Origin: Candidatus Woesearchaeota archaeon
GTDB taxonomy: Archaea > Nanobdellota > Nanobdellia > Woesearchaeales > UBA10216
DNA length: 32,512 nucleotides
Assembly (NCBI GenBank): GCA_016188145.1
Contig: JACPIJ010000059.1
Coordinates: 1-32,512, forward strand
Direction: 5' to 3'
Position numbers and translations under genes: made by a program. Under the pieces are notes generated by a model. It made no database searches. It saw only the letters and a program-made list of their open reading frames with translations, and was not told the DNA's origin. This document shows, piece by piece, positions 6,466 through 13,758 of this stretch. How positions within the stretch are numbered: position 1 is the stretch's first letter; the number at the start of each line of letters is the position of its first letter.

Positions 6466-8742
6466 ATGCCGCACAAAAACGCGCAACAGCTGCTGGGCGA
6501 GGTTGGTGAGCTGCTCAGGGAGTTTGAGGTCTACCTCGCGCAAAAGGAGTCCTTGTTTACCGAGCTGAAAAAGCTTGGCACTGATTACCAGGCTGGCAAG
6601 TACAGTTACGCCGAGTATGAGGAAAGGCAAAAGGCTGTCCTGAGGGGCAGGAGCAGGGCTGAGTGGGTCAATTATTATAACGCCTACATGTACTCGTTGC
6701 TTAAAAAGGCCGATTTTATCGTCTCACAGGCTTTTGCAATAGTTCATGATGATGATTCTTTCAACAGCTTGGAAGTGGTGGGCGGGGCAAAGCTGCCTAA
6801 ATCCGTGCAAAAATCTGCCGCCTCTGCCCCGGTCTCTGCCGCGGCTGCAGCAACCGATGCGGCAGCAGTTGCAGTTGCTGAAAATTCTGTTGTCCGGAAG
6901 CAGGAGGCGCAGCGGCATGCTGGGGTCTTCAGAATTGACAATGAGATTGAGCGCCTCAGGCAGCTGCTTGCTTCGCGGCCAGTAAGCCAGCAGCAGCTTG
7001 AGAAGGTAGAGCGGGCATTTGGGGGGTTTGAGGGCAGGCTTGAGGGCATAAAGGGAAAAATCAGCGTGAACATACCCAAAGCTGAAGAGCTTGCAGGGGA
7101 GGTTGAGCAATCCGAAAGGAAGGCTTTAAAGGCAAGGGCAGAAAGGAGTAAACAGCTTGCCAAGCAGCTTTCTAAAACAACCTCGGTTTCTCAGCCTTCC
7201 AAAGGCGTTTTTGCAGCAGCGATGAGGTCTGCGGCACTGGTTGCTAATGCTGCGAAGGCCGCGCTAAGATTTGTGGCCGGTGTTCCAGCCACTGCCGCCA
7301 AATCAGTCAGGAATGCTATAAGGAGAATCAGGGCGAGAGCGCCTTCAGTGCCAAAGGAGAAGCCAACAGGGCAGACCATGGAGCCAACCTTTTCAAAGCT
7401 GCCTTCACCGTCTGCCCTTTTCAATCGTAAAGAGCAACAGGTCGGGGTACCAACGCCCCTGCAGAAGGAAGGGATTTTCTCAGCGCTTAAGCAGCTTGTC
7501 AATCCGAAAAGCGCGAAGAAGAAGGGCATATTTGTTGAGGAAATAGTTGCAATGGAGAAACGTGCGAAGAGAAGCGAGATGCTGCCTCTCGAGCAGCGAA
7601 AAGAGCCTGCCGGGCTGGCCTTTGGCTGGTTTTCTGTAAGGGGACTCCTTAATGAGTTCACTGAGAAGTTCAGGTCAAGGCAGGAGCCGATTCTGGCTGA
7701 AAAAACAGCGATTCCAATGCACATGAAAAAGCTGAAGGAGATGCGCAAGAGGCTTTACGAGGAGGAAAAGCTTTCAAGCTTCGATGCTACGCTCCTGGCT
7801 CAGGAGGCCAGAAGGGTAAAGCGCATACTTGAGGTCGAGAAGCCTGAGGTTTACCATGGAAGCTCTGTTGGGCTGATAGCAAACCTTACCGTCAGGAAGA
7901 TAAGCCTGTTTCTTGTTGACGCGTTCCCGGAGTTTTTCGGCTTTCTTTACAACGCCCTTCGGGCAGCGAACGTCAAGGTGCTTTCAAATACCTACGTTAA
8001 CATAATGATTCTTTCGACCATGTTTGTAGTTGGCATTACGTTCGCTATACTGCTGCCATTGTTCCTGATACTGGGCTACCCGATTTACCAGATAGTCCTC
8101 AGAACCCTGATTTTCAGCTTTATTGCAGGATTTGCCTGTGCGACAGTCTTCTACGCCTACCCGTTCGTGAAGATTAAGGAACGGCGCAGGAATATCATGA
8201 CAAACATGCCGTTTGGCGTGAACCACATGGCTGCAGTCGCAACCTCTGGAGTCCCGCCATCTTCAATGTTTGAGCTCATTTCCGCCTCAAGGGAGTATGG
8301 CGAGATTGGAATTGAGGTCAAGAAGATAGTTGACTTTATCAACATTTTCGGCTACGACCTCCTGACCGCTATACGGACTGTTGCGGCTACCACACCTAGT
8401 CAGCAATTCAAGGAGTTTCTGGACGGGATGGTAAGCACTATAGAGACGGGCGGCGACCTTGACAGCTACCTCAGGCAGGAGGCTGACCAGGCTGCACTCA
8501 CTTACAACCTTGAAAGGCAGCGCTACAACGAGACGGTCAGCACCTACTCTGACATTTACACCGGCCTGCTGATTGCAGCGCCATTGTTTTTCGTTGCGGC
8601 AATGGCCCTTGTCAACCTGCTGGGAGGCACACTGGGCGGGATTGGAGTAGATGTAGTGATGGCGTTTGGGGCATACCTTGTGATACCGCTGCTCAACATA
8701 GGATTCCTCGTGTTCCTGCAGGTAACCCAGCCGGAGGTGTGA
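6466..8742 (+). CDS. Type II secretion F-domain platform protein (TadC/FlaJ-like) with long coiled-coil N-terminus
   Basis: This 758-residue protein is the integral membrane platform that works with the upstream ATPase. Residues 1-470 are polar: two coiled-coil stretches, an Ala-rich linker (about 108-145) and a Lys/Arg-rich region. Residues about 505-570 hold two adjacent membrane helices (NIMILSTMFVVGITFAILLP and then TLIFSFIAGFACATVFYAYP). The cytoplasmic T2SSF segment follows (MPFGVNHMAAVATSGVPPSSMFELI, then ETGGDLDSYLRQEADQA), and two helices lie at the C-terminus. The F domain is the usual size, but the N-terminal extension is far longer than in ordinary TadC proteins and may dock other parts of the complex. 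Start ATG at 6466; GGAGTTAAGG lies just upstream. Confidence 0.85.
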   Translation: MPHKNAQQLLGEVGELLREFEVYLAQKESLFTELKKLGTDYQAGKYSYAEYEERQKAVLRGRSRAEWVNYYNAYMYSLLKKADFIVSQAFAIVHDDDSFNSLEVVGGAKLPKSVQKSAASAPVSAAAAATDAAAVAVAENSVVRKQEAQRHAGVFRIDNEIERLRQLLASRPVSQQQLEKVERAFGGFEGRLEGIKGKISVNIPKAEELAGEVEQSERKALKARAERSKQLAKQLSKTTSVSQPSKGVFAAAMRSAALVANAAKAALRFVAGVPATAAKSVRNAIRRIRARAPSVPKEKPTGQTMEPTFSKLPSPSALFNRKEQQVGVPTPLQKEGIFSALKQLVNPKSAKKKGIFVEEIVAMEKRAKRSEMLPLEQRKEPAGLAFGWFSVRGLLNEFTEKFRSRQEPILAEKTAIPMHMKKLKEMRKRLYEEEKLSSFDATLLAQEARRVKRILEVEKPEVYHGSSVGLIANLTVRKISLFLVDAFPEFFGFLYNALRAANVKVLSNTYVNIMILSTMFVVGITFAILLPLFLILGYPIYQIVLRTLIFSFIAGFACATVFYAYPFVKIKERRRNIMTNMPFGVNHMAAVATSGVPPSSMFELISASREYGEIGIEVKKIVDFINIFGYDLLTAIRTVAATTPSQQFKEFLDGMVSTIETGGDLDSYLRQEADQAALTYNLERQRYNETVSTYSDIYTGLLIAAPLFFVAAMALVNLLGGTLGGIGVDVVMAFGAYLVIPLLNIGFLVFLQVTQPEV

Positions 8743-8805
8743 AAGTTAGGTGAAAAGTTTTTTAAAGAGCGCATATGCAAGAATACTTTAAAAGAGGATA
8801 GAACA

Positions 8806-8820
8806 AAACATTATATAATC
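8806..8820 (+). promoter_or_regulatory. TATA-type promoter of the CHAT cassette
   Basis: The motif ATTATATAATC lies about 30-40 bases before the ATG at 8850, in an AT-rich gap that also holds two TTTTAAAG-like stretches (near 8760 and 8788). The cassette therefore seems to have its own promoter rather than relying on the pilus operon. Confidence 0.45.
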
Positions 8821-8849
8821 AAAAGGCATTCATAGGAACTGTGGTTTTA

Positions 8850-9050
8850 ATGACTAACGGTAATTATGAACAATTAAAAGCCAAATTTTTAAAAGCCTAT
8901 GCCAACGTGCCAGAAGATGAAAGAGCTCAGCCAATAATCCTTATTAACAGAAAGACTTATAACTGGAATACGGCATTTGACGAAATAACAGCTGATACAG
9001 AGTTAGGGCGTAGCATCATTATAAAAATGCACGATGTTGGTTTACTATGA
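8850..9050 (+). CDS. Small DTxLG protein 1 of the CHAT cassette
   Basis: This 66-residue protein starts at the ATG at 8850; the track uses a GTG three codons earlier. I do not recognise the family. It has a helical N-terminus (YEQLKAKFLKAY), a probable strand (PIILINRKTYNW) and then FDEITADTELGRSIII. The last part closely matches the next gene (KEVEKDTTLGKKVV), so the two are paralogues. Its stop overlaps the next start (ATGA). Codon use is AT-rich compared with the flanking pilus genes, a sign of transfer. A recruiting or adaptor role toward the downstream peptidase is inferred from the tight linkage. Confidence 0.6.
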   Translation: MTNGNYEQLKAKFLKAYANVPEDERAQPIILINRKTYNWNTAFDEITADTELGRSIIIKMHDVGLL

Positions 9051-9277
9051 GTGAGGACTTAATTTTGAAAGAAAGATCTAGAGAAGAGATAAAGGCTATT
9101 GTACTTGCAAGACTTGAAACGTTAAATAAAGACGCCAAAATTATGCTTATGGGTTTTGATAAGCCCTTAACCGTGAAAGACTTGATTAAAGAAGTTGAAA
9201 AAGATACAACACTCGGTAAAAAAGTGGTTGAAGTTCAATTTGCCTTCCTAAAAATGCTCGCGAATGGAGAGATTTAA
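9047..9277 (+). CDS. Small DTxLG protein 2 of the CHAT cassette
   Basis: This 76-residue protein overlaps the preceding gene by 4 bases and the peptidase gene by 14 bases, so the three are co-translated. It has the same layout as its neighbour: SREEIKAIVLARLE (helix), AKIMLMGFDKPLTV (strand), then LIKEVEKDTTLGKKVVEVQ. Short proteins with this E-x(3-4)-TxLG pattern resemble small helper domains found next to CHAT/caspase-like effectors, but that link is from memory of the layout and is not a firm family call. It has no signal peptide and no membrane segment, so it is probably cytosolic. Confidence 0.6.
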   Translation: MSEDLILKERSREEIKAIVLARLETLNKDAKIMLMGFDKPLTVKDLIKEVEKDTTLGKKVVEVQFAFLKMLANGEI

Positions 9278-9938
9278 GTTGAGGAAAACTATTCTTTTTA
9301 CTCGTCCCTATTATGATCAAGCAACGCAATATTTGCATTTTATTTCTGGGAAATTGGTTGACCAATTGAAGTACGTTAATGAACACACTGTTATTAACTT
9401 AGACGCTAAGACGGTATCAAGGGATTATTTTGAATCGGCTGTTAAAAGTCGCAACCCTAGACTGGTCGTTCTAAATGGCCACGGAAGCAAGGATGCCATA
9501 TACGGTGATGATAGAGAAAAAATATTGGATGAAAATAACGTTCACGTGCTGAATTCAAAAATAGTGTACGCTGTAGCCTGTGATTCGTTAGAAGGACTGG
9601 GAGAATTGGCGGTAAACAAGGGAAAAGCCACCAGTTATATTGGTTATGGGGCTAATTTTATGATAATAATTGACCCATCGCGAACTGCCGTGCCAACTAA
9701 AGATAAAAACGTGCAGCCGTTTATTCAGGTATATGCCATGACTGTTTTGAGCATAATATCTGGCTTAACGATAGCTAAATCGATTGAGAATACCAAGGCA
9801 AAGATAAAAAGCTTAATTAGGGAATATGGCGTATCAGGCATTATGGATAGATATGGTGATGCTCCTCTAATTAGATGGGCGTTACATTGGGATTTATTCT
9901 TTCTTGATATGCAAGGCGATGCGGAGGCATGTTTTTAA
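9264..9938 (+). CDS. CHAT / caspase-like (clan CD) peptidase
   Basis: This 224-residue protein has the two hallmarks of clan CD cysteine peptidases: a His after a hydrophobic strand (LVVLNGHGSKD, H73) and a Cys after the next core strand (VYAVACDS, C106). It then has the SYIGYGANF segment and a helical C-terminus with SIISGLTIAKSIENTK, which matches the end of CHAT and gingipain-like domains. The family cleaves proteins after activation by a partner and is used in bacterial conflict and cell-suicide systems. There is no signal peptide, so it probably acts in the cytosol. No TPR or ATPase sensor is encoded nearby; the two small proteins upstream are the only candidate regulators. The gene is AT-rich and sits inside the pilus operon, so it was probably acquired. 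The fold call is good; the target is unknown. Confidence 0.7.
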   Translation: MERFKLRKTILFTRPYYDQATQYLHFISGKLVDQLKYVNEHTVINLDAKTVSRDYFESAVKSRNPRLVVLNGHGSKDAIYGDDREKILDENNVHVLNSKIVYAVACDSLEGLGELAVNKGKATSYIGYGANFMIIIDPSRTAVPTKDKNVQPFIQVYAMTVLSIISGLTIAKSIENTKAKIKSLIREYGVSGIMDRYGDAPLIRWALHWDLFFLDMQGDAEACF

Positions 9939-10008
9939 TAGCTGAAATACGCCCAAGGGAACCTCCAAATAGAAAACTAATTAAACTGCTTTTCCGCAAG
10001 TAAATGTT

Positions 10009-10953
10009 ATGGTCAAGATACTGTTTGAGACGAGGCACAAGGCAGCGCTTGGGATTGCACTCCTGCTCCTGCTCGGCGACTTCTATTTTTTCAGCGGAAA
10101 GGTTTTCTTTGTGCCGTTTCTCGCTGTGGTCGCCATTGCCGCCACATTGCCGTACTGGCTTGATATTATGGCGGAAAACAGGAGGCAAAAGGACGTTGAA
10201 ACAAGGTTCCCCGAGTTTGTCAGGAACCTCTCTGGCGCCATAAAGTCTGGTATGCCCGTAGCTCAGGCTGTTGTTCACGTTTCAGAAGGCGACTATGGCT
10301 CACTGACTCAGCATCTTAAAAAGCTTGCCTGGCAGATAGAATGGTCAATCCCTTTCCACAGGGCCTTCATTAACTTTGGGAAGGAAACAGAGAACCCTGT
10401 GATAAGGAGGGCCATAGCGACTGTTATTCAGGCTGAGCAGGCAGGCGGCAACATTGAGGACGTCCTGGTTTCAGTCACGGAATCCTTGCTGCAGATTAAG
10501 AAGATTAAGGAAGAGCGCAAGTCAAGCATACACGCGCAGGTGATGCAGAGCTACATAATCTTTTTCGTGTTCCTGGGCGTTATGATTGTCATACAGAACC
10601 TCCTTATCCCGTACATGATCCAGTTCGGGGCTACGAATACGGAAACGGGAGTTACAGCAGCGCAAATCGGCGGGGGCATAAACCTGCAGGCGCAGCTTGA
10701 CTTTTCCTCGCCTGTGAATTTTTTCATCTCTCTTGGCGGCTGGTTGATGAGCCTTAACGGCATATTCCTGCTGATGTCCATGATTCAGGGATTCTTCGCC
10801 GGCGTTGTGCTCGGCAAGCTTGCCGAGGGCGATTTGACTTCAGGGCTGAAGCATTCGCTTATTATGATGACTGTCGCTTTCATGCTGATAACATTTGCCC
10901 AAAGCATCCTGCAAACTGCTGGTGCCGGTGTGCCAGGGATTGCGGCGGGGTAA
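10009..10953 (+). CDS. Second type II secretion F-domain platform protein (TadB/TadC-like)
   Basis: This 314-residue membrane protein has two N-terminal helices (IALLLLLGDFYFF and VPFLAVVAIAATLPYWL). The T2SSF domain follows (RFPEFVRNLSGAIKSGMPVAQAV, then AEQAGGNIEDVLVSVTESLLQIK). Three more helices lie at the C-terminus. The conserved G-MP and E-AGG-IEDVL patterns identify the family. It is the partner of the 758-residue platform protein; pairs of such proteins are normal in archaeal Tad-like pili. The CHAT cassette lies between the two, so the operon was probably continuous before that insertion. Start ATG at 10009; another ATG at 10004 is out of frame. Confidence 0.88.
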   Translation: MVKILFETRHKAALGIALLLLLGDFYFFSGKVFFVPFLAVVAIAATLPYWLDIMAENRRQKDVETRFPEFVRNLSGAIKSGMPVAQAVVHVSEGDYGSLTQHLKKLAWQIEWSIPFHRAFINFGKETENPVIRRAIATVIQAEQAGGNIEDVLVSVTESLLQIKKIKEERKSSIHAQVMQSYIIFFVFLGVMIVIQNLLIPYMIQFGATNTETGVTAAQIGGGINLQAQLDFSSPVNFFISLGGWLMSLNGIFLLMSMIQGFFAGVVLGKLAEGDLTSGLKHSLIMMTVAFMLITFAQSILQTAGAGVPGIAAG

Positions 10954-10969
10954 GTGAAGGGTGTGGTAA

Positions 10970-11785
10970 GTGAAGCTTGTCATTGACGTGAGAAATTCTG
11001 TCGAAGCAAATGCGGCAGTTTACTTTGAAAAGGCAAAAAAAGCCAGGAAAAAGCTCGAAGGCGCAAAAGCAGCTCTCGAAAAGACGCAGCAGAAACTGCG
11101 GCAGCTCATATCCCGGAAGGAAATAGCCGATAAAATGTTCGCTGTAGAGGCTGAGGAAAAGAAAACCGCGGCAGCGAGAAACCAGCAAAAAGAGTGGTTT
11201 GAAAAATTCAGGTGGTTTGTAAGCTCTGAGGGCTTTCTCTGCATTGGGGGGAGGGATGCAACCACAAATGAGATAATAATGAAGAAGCATGCTGAAAAAG
11301 ATGACATCGTGTTCCACACAGAGCTTGCAGGCTCGCCTTTCTTTGTCGTAAAAAGCAGTAGCCACGAAGGCCCTATCGGCCCTGCAACAATAGAAGAAGC
11401 GGCAGTCGCAACCGCAAGCTATTCCAGGGCATGGAAAGCCGGCCTTCAGTCTGTCGACGTTTATTGGGTGAAGCCCGAGCAGGTGAGCAAGGAGGCTAAA
11501 GCCGGCGAATACCTTGTGAAGGGCGCTTTCATGATTTACGGCAAAAAGAATTATGTTCCTGTCATGGTTGTGCTTGCCATTGGCATAGCTTCTGAAGGAA
11601 GAATAATGGGCGGGCCGGCAGCCGCCATTTCAAAAAATTGCGCTAAGTCGGTAAAAATCCTGCAAGGCGACAACAGGCCCAGCGATGTAGCAAAGAAGAT
11701 AATAAAAGTTCTGGGCCTCGATAGCAGCTACCTTGACGAAATAATAAGGGCTATGCCTGCCGGGGAATTCAAGGTGGTTGGTTGA
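10970..11785 (+). CDS. NFACT-R (DUF814) protein without the NFACT-N domain
   Basis: This 271-residue protein with a GTG start corresponds to the C-terminal half of Rqc2/NEMF/FbpA proteins: a coiled coil (about 17-75) and then the RNA-binding NFACT-R domain with WFEKFRWFVSSEGFLCIGGRDATTNE and DIVFHTELAGSPFFVVK. The full-length family (about 600-700 residues) binds 60S/50S subunits carrying stalled peptidyl-tRNA and recruits tRNA for tailing. Here the N-terminal NFACT-N and HhH parts are missing, and the frame starts cleanly at the coiled coil, so this is a short form and not an obvious break. Role: probably ribosome rescue or tRNA binding. It is 16 bases from the platform gene, so it may be co-transcribed with the pilus operon. 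Confidence 0.85.
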   Translation: MKLVIDVRNSVEANAAVYFEKAKKARKKLEGAKAALEKTQQKLRQLISRKEIADKMFAVEAEEKKTAAARNQQKEWFEKFRWFVSSEGFLCIGGRDATTNEIIMKKHAEKDDIVFHTELAGSPFFVVKSSSHEGPIGPATIEEAAVATASYSRAWKAGLQSVDVYWVKPEQVSKEAKAGEYLVKGAFMIYGKKNYVPVMVVLAIGIASEGRIMGGPAAAISKNCAKSVKILQGDNRPSDVAKKIIKVLGLDSSYLDEIIRAMPAGEFKVVG

Positions 11786-11786
11786 G

Positions 11787-12380
11787 ATGATTTCAGTAAG
11801 GAAAGCGGCTTTGAAAGACATTCCTTCAATTGCCGGTCTTTGGTGCGAATTCATGAAGGAGCACGATAAGATAGTGCTTGTGAGAAATAAAAAGCTTAGC
11901 CGATACACGCCCAGAAAGAAAAATGCGGAGAATAACTACAGGTCATTCATCAAAAAGCAGCTTAAATCCGGAAATGGCGCAATATTCCTTGCAGAAGCAG
12001 AAGACACAGCAGCAGGATATGTCTTCGTAATCATTAAAGACGAAATCCCTGTCTTCAAACTCAAGAAGATAGGCTACATCAGCGACCTGTACGTGAAAAA
12101 AGCATTAAGAGGAATGAAAATCAGCTCAAAGCTTAAAGATGAAGCAATGAAATGGCTCAAGAAGAAAGGTTTGAAGCACATTTCAATCGGATTGTATGTT
12201 GACAATGAATTTGCGCATTCTGTCTATAAGAAGTGGGGCTTCTTTGACTACAAGCTTGAGATGCGAAGAAAGATCGATAAAGTCGTGCTGAAAAAGAAGG
12301 CAAAGAAGCTTTCCCTTAGGAAGTGGAAAGGGTATCTCGGAACTTTTGACACTGATAAGCTGATGGAAGAACTCAGGTAG
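11787..12380 (+). CDS. GNAT-family N-acetyltransferase
   Basis: This 197-residue protein starts at the ATG at 11787, directly after the NFACT-R stop; the track start (TTG at 11778) would overlap that stop. It shows GNAT motifs: IGYISDLYVKKALRGMKISSKLKDEA (motif A, with R-GMKI in place of the usual R-xxGxG/A acetyl-CoA loop) and SIGLYVDNEFAHSVYKKWGF (motif B). It ends in a Lys-rich tail. The substrate is unknown; RimI-like protein N-acetylation and small-molecule acetylation are both possible. The motif A glycines are fewer than usual, so activity is not certain. It is convergent with scpA, with a 9-base gap. Confidence 0.75.
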   Translation: MISVRKAALKDIPSIAGLWCEFMKEHDKIVLVRNKKLSRYTPRKKNAENNYRSFIKKQLKSGNGAIFLAEAEDTAAGYVFVIIKDEIPVFKLKKIGYISDLYVKKALRGMKISSKLKDEAMKWLKKKGLKHISIGLYVDNEFAHSVYKKWGFFDYKLEMRRKIDKVVLKKKAKKLSLRKWKGYLGTFDTDKLMEELR

Positions 12381-12389
12381 CTGAGCGCC

Positions 12390-13193
12390 TTATTTTACAG
12401 AGTTTTCTTCGCTGCCGGAGTTGTTTAAGCTGGTGTTGCTGCCTTGCTCAGTCCCAAGCCCTTCCCTTAGTATAATGTCTATCTCCCCGAAGTTCTCCTG
12501 CTGCAGCAGGTCAAGCTTCCTGTAGTCAACGTTTGCAAGGTGCAGCAGCGGCATGAACGTGAGAATCTTCGCCTCCTTCGTTGCGTCTTTTGGCAAAAGC
12601 TGTGTGAACGTGAGTTTTCTGCTTGCTTTAAACATGCTTGTGACCTTATCATATACTTCGCCTATGAGTTTTCCCATGTCTGTCTTTCTTCTCGGCACTT
12701 CCATCGTCACATGCGGCATCCTCCTTGCTACCCTCCTGTCCCTTACTTCAAGGGCTTTCTGCAGCGATATGACCAGGTCATAGATTGAGACTTTTCTTTT
12801 TCGCGGCTGCGGCGTTCGCGGCAGCAGTGGGTGAGCTGAGTAGTCTTCATACCCCTGTTTGCCGTAGCTGTCAAGCTCCTCATAAAAGCCCTCATAGGCG
12901 CTTTCCTCATCCTGGGGTGTCATGAGCCTGTCCAGCTCTGCCATTTCCTCCCCAACAAGAAGGTTTGACTTTATTTTCAGCAGTATCGAGGCTGCCAGCA
13001 CCATCTTGCCGGACACCCTGAAGTCAAGCTCCTTGAGCTTCTTGAGCATCTGGACATACCTCTTCGCCAGGACAGAAACGTTTACATCCCAAGGATCCAT
13101 CTGCTCGCTCTTGACAAGCTCGTAAATCATGCTCCTCCAAGTTACCTCGTTGCTTTCCTTGCCCAAAACTATCTGCATGATGCGGTCTTCCAT
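12390..13193 (-). CDS. scpA: Segregation and condensation protein A (ScpA)
   Basis: This 267-residue kleisin matches ScpA from the start: WRSMIYELVKSEQMDPWDVNVSVLAKRYVQML, then GKMVLAASILLKIKSNLL, and the C-terminal winged-helix segment (FTQLLPKDATKEAKILTFMPLLHLAN). ScpA bridges the heads of an SMC dimer and, with ScpB, forms condensin for chromosome compaction and segregation. Neither smc nor scpB lies in the window. A TATA box lies about 23-34 bases before the ATG, giving a leaderless or very short 5' end. The last 20 residues are a Ser/Asn/Gly-rich tail of low complexity. Confidence 0.9.
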   Translation of the reverse strand: MEDRIMQIVLGKESNEVTWRSMIYELVKSEQMDPWDVNVSVLAKRYVQMLKKLKELDFRVSGKMVLAASILLKIKSNLLVGEEMAELDRLMTPQDEESAYEGFYEELDSYGKQGYEDYSAHPLLPRTPQPRKRKVSIYDLVISLQKALEVRDRRVARRMPHVTMEVPRRKTDMGKLIGEVYDKVTSMFKASRKLTFTQLLPKDATKEAKILTFMPLLHLANVDYRKLDLLQQENFGEIDIILREGLGTEQGSNTSLNNSGSEENSVK

Positions 13194-13215
13194 GCCCCGA
13201 ATTCTCGTACATCAG

Positions 13216-13262
13216 CTATTTAAATTGCACGGTTTCCGCCACAAAACATAAAACTATTTAAG
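13216..13262. promoter_or_regulatory. Divergent promoters of scpA and tRNA-Val
   Basis: CAATTTAAATAG on the minus strand (13216-13227) lies just upstream of scpA. ACTATTTAAG on the plus strand (13253-13262) lies about 26-30 bases before the tRNA-Val gene. Both have normal archaeal TATA-to-start spacing. Confidence 0.6.
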
Positions 13263-13307
13263 CCGCTGTTTTTTGCACTTTGGCAATGGGCCCGTGGTCT
13301 AGTGGTT

Positions 13308-13336
13308 AACTTCCCAGCGTCGCTTGGAGTCCACAG
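13308..13336 (+). other. D-loop intron of tRNA-Val (29 bases)
   Basis: A complete bulge-helix-bulge can be drawn. Exon GTGG (13302-13305) pairs with intron CCAC (13331-13334) as the 4-bp centre. The 3-base bulges are TT^A and AG^A. The inner helix is ACTTC/GGAGT (one G-T pair). Cutting after TT and after AG gives GTGGTT+ATGAC, a normal D loop. Archaeal introns here are rare compared with position 37/38. Confidence 0.8.
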
Positions 13337-13375
13337 ATGACGTCTCCCTTACACGGAGAAGGCCGCCAGTTCGAA

Positions 13376-13428
13376 CAGCCCTTTTTTCGCAGCGGCGAAA
13401 AAAGCCCTGGGGGAAACGGCTTCGAAAG
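13376..13428 (+). other. T-loop intron of tRNA-Val (position 59/60, 53 bases)
   Basis: It lies between TTCGAA and T60 of the T loop. Exon TTCG pairs with intron CGAA (13423-13426), and the 3' bulge is AG^T. Inside, AGCC/GGCT closes a long stem CTTTTTTCGC/GCGAAAAAAG. One extra T next to the centre helix makes the bulge-helix-bulge slightly relaxed. Its ends match the T-loop introns of the tRNA-Gly and tRNA-Ile genes. Confidence 0.8.
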
Positions 13429-13570
13429 TCTGGCCGGGCCCACTAAACCTTTTTGTTCGCTGCAGCTCCAAAAAGCTTTACCAAAAAACGGACTTAATAC
13501 AAAAACATTTAAAATACAGTCTTTGTTGTTTTTGATTGACCTTTTTGGCAGAAGGCAGTCGTTTCTTGAT

Positions 13571-13593
13571 TGACCTTCTTCCTAAGAAGGTCA
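13571..13593 (+). repeat. Perfect 10-bp inverted repeat directly before tRNA-Gly
   Basis: TGACCTTCTT (13571-13580) and AAGAAGGTCA (13584-13593) form a perfect stem with a 3-base loop, ending one base before the tRNA. Its left arm belongs to a direct repeat GATTGACCTT, also present at 13534-13543. The rest of the 152-base gap is AT-rich, with a TATA-like ATTTAAAATA near 13507, too far upstream to start the tRNA itself. The hairpin may be part of a longer precursor processed at the tRNA 5' end. Confidence 0.55.
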
Positions 13594-13630
13594 TGCGACG
13601 GTGGTCTAGTGGTATGACACGACCTTGCCA

Positions 13631-13737
13631 CAACCCTTTTTCCGCCTGCTGGCGAAACCCAAATCGGCAGCAGCCGATTGGGCCCAGTCGACGCAAGTCG
13701 ACTTGGGAAAGCGTTGACGGAAAACGGGTATGCAAAG
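13631..13737 (+). other. Anticodon-loop intron of tRNA-Gly (37/38, 107 bases)
   Basis: This is at the canonical archaeal position. Exon TTGC (13625-13628) pairs with intron GCAA (13732-13735); the bulges are CA^C and AG^A. An outer intron stem pairs ACCC and TTTTCCG with CGGAAAA and GGGT. It encloses a small CC/GG hairpin and the double-hairpin module at 13658-13707. Confidence 0.85.
13658..13707 (+). repeat. Double-hairpin module, copy 1
   Basis: Two hairpins follow each other without a gap. The first pairs CCC-A-AATCGGC with GCCGATTGGG (loop AGCA, one unpaired A on the 5' side). The second pairs CCCAGTCGAC with GTCGACT-T-GGG (loop GCAA, a GNRA tetraloop, one unpaired T on the 3' side). Copy 2 lies in the T-loop intron of the same tRNA, with compensating base changes. 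Confidence 0.75.
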
Positions 13738-13758
13738 AGGTCGTTACCCGGGTTCGAA

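Larger units (their letters stand above)
13288..13442 (+). tRNA. tRNA-Val(UAC) with two introns
   Basis: Acceptor arms GGGCCCG (13288-13294) and CGGGCCC (13435-13441) pair, with A73 at 13442 and no encoded CCA. The anticodon arm is TCTCC-CTTACAC-GGAGA (anticodon TAC at 13350-13352) and has no intron. The T stem is GCCAG/CTGGC. Two insertions must be removed: a 29-base intron in the D loop (13308-13336) and a 53-base intron in the T loop (13376-13428). Spliced, the D loop reads GTGGTTATGAC and the T loop TTCGAAT, both normal. The ORF lines here are shadows. Confidence 0.92.

Noticed and set aside
13571-13593. CRISPR-like or transposon terminal repeat
   Set aside because: Only one inverted repeat, no spacers, no transposase; no CRISPR array was seen anywhere in the window.
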